Origin: Prolixibacteraceae bacterium
GTDB lineage: Bacteria; Bacteroidota; Bacteroidia; Bacteroidales; Prolixibacteraceae
Assembly: GCA_017998095.1 (NCBI GenBank)
Contig: JAGODU010000107.1
Location: 1-13,261 of the forward strand
Reading direction: 5' to 3'
DNA: 13,261 nucleotides
Shown here: positions 7,998 through 13,261 of the stretch, piece by piece
How positions within the stretch are numbered: position 1 is the first letter of the stretch
Layout of the letters: each line of letters begins with the position of its first letter
Notes under the pieces: generated by a model
Seen by the model: the letters and a program-made list of their open reading frames with translations, nothing else
Database searches by the model: none
Told to the model about the DNA's origin: nothing
Program-made: the position numbers and the translations under genes

Positions 7998-9520
7998 AAA
8001 AAAACAGAACGAAATTATTTGCATTAAACACAACTACCAGCGCATTGCAGCAAATTGTGATGTTTGTAGTGGGATTGATTATCCCGAGCATTTGTCTGAA
8101 GTATTATGGTTCCGAGACAAACGGTTTAGTATCCTCTATTACCCAATTTATCTCGTACATAACTTTAATTGAAGCGGGCATCTCTGTTTCTATGGTATAT
8201 TATTTATACAAGCCGCTTAGTGAAAACGATGATGCAAAAGTAAGCAGTATCGTATCTGCTGCTCGAATTACATATCGAAAATTAGGCTGTGCGGTTGTCG
8301 GACTTTCACTTTTACTTGCATTGGGATATGCGCTTTTAAGCCAAGTGGAAGGTCTATCTCACTTTGATTTGTTTCTCTTAGTTTTGGCAATGGGCGTTTC
8401 CGGGTCGCTTGAATTTTTTACAATGGCACGTTACCGTGTATTATTTACGGCAGATCAACGTATGTACGTTCTTAGTTTTGCCACCATTGTGGGAAGTGTA
8501 TTGAATGCTCTTGTTACAATCGTGGCTGCGGTGCTAGGGTTAAGCATCGTATGGTTGAAGTTTCTTGCGATATTTACCGTATTTGCACGTTCTGTTGTAC
8601 TTTCCGCATATTTCAAGAAGCGGTATCAGAACATCAATGTTAAAGCCGAACCGGATTATTCATCTCAGAATAAACGGTGGGATGCGTTATTTATGCAGAT
8701 ACTTTGGAATCTGCAATCCGGTGCACCTGTGCTGATTGTTACATTGTTTACTGATTTTGTGAAAGTAAGTATTTATTCGATCTACAATCTGGTTATATAT
8801 GGAATCAATAATTTAGTTTCAATTTTTATGTCGGGTTTACAAGCAGCTTTTGGGGAAATTATGGTATCCGGAGATCGAGAACTGCTAAGAAAAACATATA
8901 ATCAGTTTACTTTTGTTTTCTACTCGGCGCTTACAGTGATCTACGCAATAACATTTGCGATGTTTATGCCATTTATCAAGATATATACGGCGGGGTTGGA
9001 GGACGCCGATGTGTATATGCTTCCCATCTTAGGGTTGCTTTTCTGCTTAAATGGACTGTTATTTAGCGTAAAAACACCTCAGGGTATGATGGTGATTGCA
9101 GCTGGTCATTATAAAGAAACCAAAATACAAACGACAATACAAGCTAGTATATTAGTTGTAGGAGGGCTGATATTTACCGGAGTATTTGGGTGGGGATTGT
9201 ATGGAGTTGTTTTGGCGGCAATTCTCTCCAATCTTTATCGTGCAGTTGACTTTTTAATATATATTGAAAAGCATATTGTCCAAGGCAGTTTGCGGCAGAC
9301 ACTATTCAATATTTTTTCTTGTTCCATTATTGTGGCAGTAGTATTTTTAATTTTTCCATATATTCAATTTGGAGAAGCAAATGCTGTTGCTTGGATATTA
9401 AATGCAATTGTTGTTGGAATTATTTCTGTCTTGATTGTATTCTTCATGTCTTTGCTTTTTCAACGGCAAAATTTGATAGGTGCAATCAAAAGAGTGAAGA
9501 GTATATTTATAAGAACATAA
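7994..9520 (+). CDS. wzx: Lipid-linked oligosaccharide flippase (Wzx, MOP superfamily)
   Basis: This 508-residue protein consists mainly of hydrophobic helices, about 14 by eye. It begins with a short basic stretch (MKKNRTKLFALNTTTSALQQ), then VMFVVGLIIPSICLKYYGSETNGLVSSITQFISYI. The Y-G-S-E-x-N-G-L-V-S-S-I-T-Q-F motif is typical of polysaccharide flippases in Firmicutes. An internal pair of half-bundles is joined near residues 225-235 (SSQNKRWDALF). Wzx moves undecaprenyl-diphosphate-linked repeat units from the cytoplasmic to the outer face of the membrane for Wzy to polymerise. The length fits the family (about 420-510). Its ATG overlaps the stop of the pyruvyl transferase (7994-7997), and eight adenines follow the start codon. 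Together with the polymerase it marks the locus as Wzx/Wzy-dependent. Confidence 0.92.
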   Translation: MKKNRTKLFALNTTTSALQQIVMFVVGLIIPSICLKYYGSETNGLVSSITQFISYITLIEAGISVSMVYYLYKPLSENDDAKVSSIVSAARITYRKLGCAVVGLSLLLALGYALLSQVEGLSHFDLFLLVLAMGVSGSLEFFTMARYRVLFTADQRMYVLSFATIVGSVLNALVTIVAAVLGLSIVWLKFLAIFTVFARSVVLSAYFKKRYQNINVKAEPDYSSQNKRWDALFMQILWNLQSGAPVLIVTLFTDFVKVSIYSIYNLVIYGINNLVSIFMSGLQAAFGEIMVSGDRELLRKTYNQFTFVFYSALTVIYAITFAMFMPFIKIYTAGLEDADVYMLPILGLLFCLNGLLFSVKTPQGMMVIAAGHYKETKIQTTIQASILVVGGLIFTGVFGWGLYGVVLAAILSNLYRAVDFLIYIEKHIVQGSLRQTLFNIFSCSIIVAVVFLIFPYIQFGEANAVAWILNAIVVGIISVLIVFFMSLLFQRQNLIGAIKRVKSIFIRT

Positions 9521-9522
9521 AA

Positions 9523-9530
9523 AAGGGGGA
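9523..9530 (+). promoter_or_regulatory. Ribosome binding site for the TTG start of the iron-sulfur protein
   Basis: AAGGGGGA ends 5 bp before TTG 9536. It supports a non-ATG start that places the first ferredoxin cysteines a few residues from the N-terminus, as is usual for the family. Confidence 0.7.
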
Positions 9531-9535
9531 TCACA

Positions 9536-10654
9536 TTGATTTGCGAAAAAACAAAATGTACCGGATGCGGTCTATGTACGGTAGTATGTCCGAAATCTTG
9601 TATTACGTTGGACAAAAACGAATATGGAACATTCAAATATCATGTGGACGAAGACGCATGTGTTCAGTGTGGCAAATGCAAAAAAGCGTGCCCTCAAAAT
9701 TCTAATAACAACGGGAATATGCCGATTAATTGTTATGCAGGGTGGGCTACAGAGCCGTCTGAACGAGCCACTTCTTCTTCAGGAGGAATTGCGGCTGCCC
9801 TTTACCGGCAGATATTAAAAAATGGTGGCTCTATTGTAGGTGCGTGCTATGAGAATGGTGAATTTCACTTAAAACTTACCGAGAACGAGTACGATATAGA
9901 GTCATTTAAGGGGTCAAAATATGTAAATTGTACCTCGAAGAAAATCTTTAAGGAGGCAAAAGAAAAGATCGAATGCGGTAAAACCGTTTTATTTATCGGC
10001 ACTCCATGTCAAGTAGCAAGTATCAAATCTTATATCGGAGACTCGAAGCTACTTTATACAGTAGATTTGATTTGTCACGGTACACCTCCACAAGGGTATT
10101 TTGAGGAGCATTTTAAATCATCTGAAAAGGGGATTATCTCTGTTAATTTTAGGGAAAATGGGAAATATCACCTTAAAATGGATGATGCCTATGGTAATGC
10201 ATATAGAATAGACGGCGGCACGGATGAATATTATCTCTCGTTTATAAACGGTATTACCTTTAGCGATTGTTGCTATGAATGCCGGTACGCCAAAACCGAG
10301 AGAATATCTGACATAACTATAGGCGATTTTTGGGGAATTGATGAAGCGATAAAGAGTAAAGAAAAGGTTGACAGGGTATCACTTGTGCTTTGCAACACCT
10401 TGCACGGAAAACAATTGCTTGACGGAATATCAGATATTCGATTAATTGAAAGAGAATTATCTGAGGCACTTCCTAATAATAAGCAACTGATAAGACCGTT
10501 CCATAGGGGTAAGGATCGCATAAAGTTTGAAAAACTATATCCTAAATATGGGTTTGACAAAACAATCCATAGGCTAGAAATTGAAAAGTCTAGAAAGAGA
10601 AACATACTTCTGACAAGATTATCCAACATGAAGAAGAAACTTAAAAATATATAG
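9536..10654 (+). CDS. Coenzyme F420 hydrogenase/dehydrogenase beta-subunit-like protein with 2x[4Fe-4S] ferredoxin domain
   Basis: This 372-residue protein has an N-terminal bacterial-type ferredoxin domain with two four-cysteine sets: C8, C11, C14, C18 and C42, C45, C48, C52 (CxxCxxCxxxCP pattern). Next comes an FrhB-like domain with ATSSSGG (78-84), IGTPCQV (154-160), LICHGTPP (178-185), the cysteine-rich CCYECRYA (245-252) and ITIGDFWGID (260-269). Homologues in methanogens pass electrons between iron-sulfur clusters, flavin and F420. Bacterial versions, often lying beside pyruvyl transferase genes in polysaccharide loci, have no established substrate. Here it would be a cytosolic flavin/iron-sulfur oxidoreductase acting on a sugar intermediate, which is inference. 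It starts at TTG 9536, 15 bp after the flippase stop. The severed dehydratase start follows after 25 bp. Confidence 0.9.
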   Translation: MICEKTKCTGCGLCTVVCPKSCITLDKNEYGTFKYHVDEDACVQCGKCKKACPQNSNNNGNMPINCYAGWATEPSERATSSSGGIAAALYRQILKNGGSIVGACYENGEFHLKLTENEYDIESFKGSKYVNCTSKKIFKEAKEKIECGKTVLFIGTPCQVASIKSYIGDSKLLYTVDLICHGTPPQGYFEEHFKSSEKGIISVNFRENGKYHLKMDDAYGNAYRIDGGTDEYYLSFINGITFSDCCYECRYAKTERISDITIGDFWGIDEAIKSKEKVDRVSLVLCNTLHGKQLLDGISDIRLIERELSEALPNNKQLIRPFHRGKDRIKFEKLYPKYGFDKTIHRLEIEKSRKRNILLTRLSNMKKKLKNI

Positions 10655-10679
10655 ATCATATCATAGAAAGAGGTATAAA

Positions 10680-10739
10680 ATGGGACTATTTACTAACAAA
10701 ACACTTTTAATTACTGGTGGTACCGGTTCGTTTGCGTGA
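10680..10739 (+). pseudogene. 5' stub of UDP-GlcNAc 4,6-dehydratase/epimerase gene (CapE/FnlA type)
   Basis: ATG 10680 is preceded by GAAAGAGG and encodes MGLFTNKTLLITGGTGSFA before TGA 10737-10739. The first 18 residues are the characteristic start of CapE/FnlA/WbjB-type extended short-chain dehydrogenases (F-x-x-K-T-L-L-I-T-G-G-T-G-S-F-G-N), including the NAD(P)-binding glycine loop. These enzymes convert UDP-GlcNAc towards UDP-FucNAc-type precursors and are normally about 340 residues. None of the three forward frames after 10734 resembles the rest of such an enzyme, so this is a clean break and not a simple frameshift. The match ends after the TTTG at 10731-10734, at the centre of an inverted repeat beside two recombinase genes. 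It could be translated as a 19-residue peptide but would have no dehydratase activity. Confidence 0.85.
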
Positions 10740-10744
10740 GCCGG
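10723..10744. repeat. Imperfect inverted repeat at the dehydratase break, candidate recombinase crossover site
   Basis: CCGGTTC (10723-10729) and GAGCCGG (10738-10744) pair as inverted 7-bp arms with one mismatch (a G-U pair in RNA), around the 8-bp spacer GTTTGCGT. Arms of this kind around a 6-8 bp spacer are the usual form of a tyrosine-recombinase core site. The left arm and the first half of the spacer belong to dehydratase coding sequence; the rest does not. There is no T-run after it, so it is not a convincing terminator. The arms are short and chance is possible. Confidence 0.45.
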
Positions 10745-10753
10745 AAAGAATAA

Positions 10754-10778
10754 TGTGTATTACATAGATGTTGTGTAT
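10754..10778. repeat. Short direct repeat TGTGTAT x2, 18-bp period
   Basis: TGTGTAT at 10754-10760 recurs at 10772-10778, the same 18-bp step as the GTGTTCCTCT pair downstream. At 7 bp and in AT-rich DNA this could be chance. It is listed because the shared period beside recombinase genes hints at ordered protein binding sites. Confidence 0.35.
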
Positions 10779-10820
10779 ATAAAACAGCAGGAGCACAATA
10801 TCTATGGACAAGTATTAAAC

Positions 10821-10848
10821 GTGTTCCTCTGTTTTTCTGTGTTCCTCT
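10821..10848. repeat. Direct repeat GTGTTCCTCT x2, 18-bp period
   Basis: GTGTTCCTCT occurs at 10821-10830 and again at 10839-10848, separated by GTTTTTCT. With a period near two helical turns minus three bases, the copies would sit on roughly similar faces of the DNA. They could be binding sites for an arm-type domain of the downstream recombinase or for a regulator, but no function is shown by the sequence alone. Confidence 0.6.
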
Positions 10849-10945
10849 AAAGAAGTGGGAAACTACGTTGCTAATTCTTGTTTTCAACAATTAAGAATAT
10901 ACCGGAATATGTACATTCAGCGGGGCAGATGACGGGAGACACGAT

Positions 10946-12709
10946 ATGAAGTTTGAAGAATATGCAAGGGACTGGCTGGTCCGGCAGGAACTGATAAAAA
11001 GTTCACGGAAAACCACCAGGCAGGCATTGGAAGTATATTGCTTTCCCGCGATTGGAGACATTGATATTGCCAATATCACGGAGTCGGACATAGATAGGAT
11101 ATTCTTCAATGAGAGATTGTTTAATCGACGGGGAGATTTTATTGAACGCGTGATGCGTGTACTTACCGCCATTTTCGATGAAATCATGGAACGTCAGATT
11201 ATAAACAGGGATCCTGTATTGCACATATACTGCCCGGTTGTTCTGTCACACGAAAAACTAATCCTTGAGAAATTGGATGTTGAGTTGACGGGCAAATCCC
11301 CGTTTGTTGATGTCTCCTGCATGTGGCTTAAAGAGCAGGGATACAAACCTGTGACATATAACCTCTATTATCATTTCCTGAACAATTTTATTCATCCTTT
11401 TATAGGTAAAAAGCAAATCGGTCTGGTTGATCAGAATAATATTAGGAAGGTTTACACGTACTTCAATACCGTTAATACCAATGAGACATGGACCAGACAG
11501 ATCCACCTGGTTATGCGTATGGTTTTTCAGTACGCGATTGACAAAGGTATAATAATCGCTAATCCCCTTTTAAACATAAATGACCCACGTCTGAAGCCAA
11601 TCATTGAACTTGACAGAAACAAGAAAAACGCAGTGAGAGCGGCTTTTAGCAGGTATGGTTTCAGAAAGACAAAACTAAAAGAACTGTCAAAGGAGCTGTA
11701 TGGCATTCTAAATGCAAAGGATGAATATGTCGGCAGGACGGGGGCCAGCAAAACCAATATCACCTTCTACGAGGTTTTTCAGCAATGGCACAGGAATACC
11801 CAGGCTGGGATTCTCTCTGCGGCAACGGCAGAATCTTCATTTCACAGCATGGATGTTTACACCATACCGAATTTCGGCGACAAACCGATACAGGAAATTG
11901 CCCTGTCCGATATTCAGACAGTTTTGGATGTTTATGCTTTAATGGGCAATACCGCAGATTGGTACATTATTGCGAGACTCAGGTCACTGTATGATTACGC
12001 AATTGAAAGAGGGTATGTGTCAGTTAATCTAGCCTGTCGCCTGAAGAGCGCTAATAATCCCGCTTCGGTAAAACTGGTATTATCAGACAAGGAAATTAAA
12101 AGTTTTTTTACTATCTGCGATGAAATAGACACAATGTATAGTTGTATGTTTGTCGTAGCTTTGTGCACGGGCTTAAGAATCCGTGAAGCGATGGCGCTGG
12201 CGCACGCTCAAATTGACACCGAGTTGAAGACAGTAAAAATTCAAAGTATGATTAAGGATGGCAAACTTGTTCCGGCGGTGAAAACCCGACGAGGAAGGAA
12301 AATAAGGTTGTCCAAGACAGCTCTTGCTAATCTTGAAAGGGCAAAAAGACACCAACAGGTATTCGAGAAAAACGAAGGCTACTATAATGAGTATGGCCTG
12401 GTATTTACGACTAAAGAAGGCCGGCCGTTGTCTTATACCACCGCAAACAGAAACCTTGAAGAGATCGTGCTGAAGATGGGAAGACCCGATCTCACCAATC
12501 ACTCGCTCAGGCATACCTATATGACTGTTTCAACAAGATGCGGGGAAAACCTTGATGAGATACAGAATGAAGTAGGGCATGGATACGCTTCAGACGTGAT
12601 TACAGAGTATCTCCACCAGACGGATGAAAGCAGGCATGAATCAGCAATCAGAAGACAGGAATATCTGATGAATATTATGTCGAAGTACGGAGCGGAAGAT
12701 GGAAATTAA
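10946..12709 (+). CDS. Tyrosine recombinase with three tandem core-binding domains
   Basis: This 587-residue integrase-family protein is much longer than the usual 300-420. The C-terminal catalytic domain (about 375-560) is complete: R411 in TGLRIREA, probable K447 in KTRRGRKIRL, H519-x-x-R522 in NHSLRHT, H545 in EVGH, and the nucleophile Y555 in ITEYLH. Before it are three copies of the SAM-like core-binding fold, at about 3-94, 120-211 and 274-366. Each has an F-x-x-x-x-x-x-W/M start, a central P-x-x-G-x-x-x-I element (FPAIGDIDI, HPFIGKKQI, IPNFGDKPI), an acidic D-I helix and a closing R-x-x-x-x-Y/F-A-I-x-x-G helix ending in N-P or a relic of it. No arm-binding domain precedes the first copy. 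ATG 10946 follows GGGAG at 10934-10938. It overlaps the next recombinase gene by 11 bp. Likely role: site-specific recombination at or near this locus. Confidence 0.9.
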   Translation: MKFEEYARDWLVRQELIKSSRKTTRQALEVYCFPAIGDIDIANITESDIDRIFFNERLFNRRGDFIERVMRVLTAIFDEIMERQIINRDPVLHIYCPVVLSHEKLILEKLDVELTGKSPFVDVSCMWLKEQGYKPVTYNLYYHFLNNFIHPFIGKKQIGLVDQNNIRKVYTYFNTVNTNETWTRQIHLVMRMVFQYAIDKGIIIANPLLNINDPRLKPIIELDRNKKNAVRAAFSRYGFRKTKLKELSKELYGILNAKDEYVGRTGASKTNITFYEVFQQWHRNTQAGILSAATAESSFHSMDVYTIPNFGDKPIQEIALSDIQTVLDVYALMGNTADWYIIARLRSLYDYAIERGYVSVNLACRLKSANNPASVKLVLSDKEIKSFFTICDEIDTMYSCMFVVALCTGLRIREAMALAHAQIDTELKTVKIQSMIKDGKLVPAVKTRRGRKIRLSKTALANLERAKRHQQVFEKNEGYYNEYGLVFTTKEGRPLSYTTANRNLEEIVLKMGRPDLTNHSLRHTYMTVSTRCGENLDEIQNEVGHGYASDVITEYLHQTDESRHESAIRRQEYLMNIMSKYGAEDGN

Positions 12710-13261
12710 TGCTCATAAAATTCTGTCCACTCATCGGATTTCAGTGAAGACGAACAGAAGGAAAAATGGAACGGTTGATCAATACTATTCCATCCAATTT
12801 ACTTATCCGAAAAGAAAGAAACAACAGTTTACCGGAAAAACGGAAGAAGAAGTCAGGCAAAAGGTTTATCGTTACTTTGGCGTTTCCTGCATGACCTTTA
12901 GAGAGCTATATGAACAATGGCAGACTGATTCGAATTTGAGTAGCGTCGAGCAGGCGAAGGCGCGATCTTCGCGATATGGCTTTGCAAGATATGTGGACGA
13001 GCTGGGAACAATGATTGCTGCCGAGGTAACGCCTGAAGATATATTGGACGCAGGGAAACATCATATCGAAAGCGGATGCAAAACGGGATCGGCAAATACT
13101 CAGATTCGCAATATCAACTATATGTATGAGTATGGAATTAAAAGAGGTTTTGTTGAAACTAATCCTGCGGCGAAAGTAAAGCGATTTAGAGTTAAGGAAA
13201 CGCAGTATGAAAGATACTATCTTACGGACAGACAAATCTATGAATTCCTTGTAGCTTGCAA
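12699..13261 (+). CDS. Tyrosine recombinase with arm-binding domain, 3' end beyond window
   Basis: The frame opens at ATG 12699, inside the end of the upstream recombinase gene (11-bp overlap), with GGAG at 12689-12692, and is still open at the window edge (187 codons). Residues about 15-60 resemble an arm-type DNA-binding domain of Tn916-like integrases: basic, with NGTVDQYYSIQFTYPKRKKQ, FTGKTEEEVRQKV. Residues about 66-165 form a single SAM-like core-binding domain (TFRELYEQW, YVDELGTMIAAEVTPEDI, NINYMYEYGIKRGFVETNP). The catalytic domain begins with YYLTDRQIYEFL. The active-site residues lie beyond the window. It is a separate enzyme with a different layout from its neighbour, which suggests that the two act together or at different sites. 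A third recombinase further on cannot be excluded. Confidence 0.88.
   Translation, partial: MEINAHKILSTHRISVKTNRRKNGTVDQYYSIQFTYPKRKKQQFTGKTEEEVRQKVYRYFGVSCMTFRELYEQWQTDSNLSSVEQAKARSSRYGFARYVDELGTMIAAEVTPEDILDAGKHHIESGCKTGSANTQIRNINYMYEYGIKRGFVETNPAAKVKRFRVKETQYERYYLTDRQIYEFLVAC

Larger units (their letters stand above)
10740..10945. other. Gene-free stretch between dehydratase stub and recombinase genes
   Basis: About 200 bp with no open frame of note. It contains two pairs of direct repeats, each with an 18-bp period: TGTGTAT at 10754 and 10772, and GTGTTCCTCT at 10821 and 10839. A weak AT-rich inverted repeat (ATTCTT/AAGAAT, about 10874-10897) lies further on. The recombinase ribosome binding site GGGAG is at 10934-10938. 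I see no clear sigma-70 promoter and no intrinsic terminator, so reading through from the polysaccharide operon into the recombinases is possible. The stretch probably carries the recombinases' own control region and perhaps protein binding sites. Confidence 0.6.

Noticed and set aside
10723..10744. Inverted repeat as an intrinsic terminator of the polysaccharide operon
   Set aside because: The 7-bp stem is not followed by a T-run; the next bases are AAAGAATAATG. It also overlaps coding sequence of the dehydratase start.
10737..10850. Simple frameshift continuation of the dehydratase gene
   Set aside because: I translated the three forward frames after the stub. None resembles the expected G-N-A-V-L-x-R-F continuation, so the rest of the gene is absent here.
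10874..10897. ATTCTT/AAGAAT inverted repeat as an operator
   Set aside because: Only a 6-bp AT-rich stem with a 12-bp loop, which is expected by chance in such DNA.
10868..10914. Sigma-70 promoter for the recombinases (TTGCTA or TTGTTT as -35)
   Set aside because: No -10 hexamer close to TATAAT stands at 16-18 bp from either candidate, so I do not claim a promoter.
221..13235. Minus-strand open frames throughout the window
   Set aside because: All lie opposite well-supported plus-strand genes, lack plausible ribosome binding sites and have no recognisable protein features.
1..13261. CRISPR array, tRNA or rRNA genes
   Set aside because: No regularly spaced repeat series, cloverleaf-like sequence or rRNA-like stretch was seen on either strand.

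Overview
The window looks like chromosomal DNA of a low-to-moderate GC Gram-positive anaerobe, most likely a Clostridia (Lachnospiraceae-like) gut or rumen bacterium. I infer this from the A+T-rich codon use, strong AAGGAGG-type ribosome binding sites, several TTG starts, and the style of the glycan genes. No rRNA or other taxonomic marker is present, so the assignment is tentative. All genes lie on the + strand.

Region 1 (about 1-10740) is the distal part of one capsular or exopolysaccharide operon of the Wzx/Wzy type. In order it holds: the end of a NeuD-like sugar O-acyltransferase, broken by an in-frame TGA; three glycosyltransferase-like genes; a Wzy-type repeat-unit polymerase; a fourth glycosyltransferase; a polysaccharide pyruvyl transferase; a Wzx flippase; a ferredoxin/F420-hydrogenase-beta-like iron-sulfur protein; and the first 19 codons of a UDP-GlcNAc 4,6-dehydratase/epimerase (CapE/FnlA type). 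Genes are packed with ATGA overlaps or gaps of a few bases, so they are probably cotranscribed and translationally coupled. Together they would build an oligosaccharide on a lipid carrier, decorate it with pyruvate and perhaps acyl groups, flip it and polymerise it. The initiating phosphoglycosyltransferase and chain-length genes must lie upstream, outside the window.

Region 2 (about 10737-13261) starts where the dehydratase gene is cut off. A gene-free stretch of about 200 bp with short repeats leads to two overlapping tyrosine recombinase genes. The first (587 aa) has three consecutive copies of the SAM-like core-binding fold before one catalytic domain, which is highly unusual. The second has an ordinary arm-binding plus core-binding layout and runs off the window.

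The dehydratase break falls at the centre of an imperfect inverted repeat, 7-bp arms around an 8-bp spacer, which resembles a tyrosine-recombinase crossover site. The main hypothesis is that these recombinases act at a site inside the conserved GGTGSFG-coding start of a capsule gene, so that integration or cassette exchange remodels the surface polysaccharide locus.
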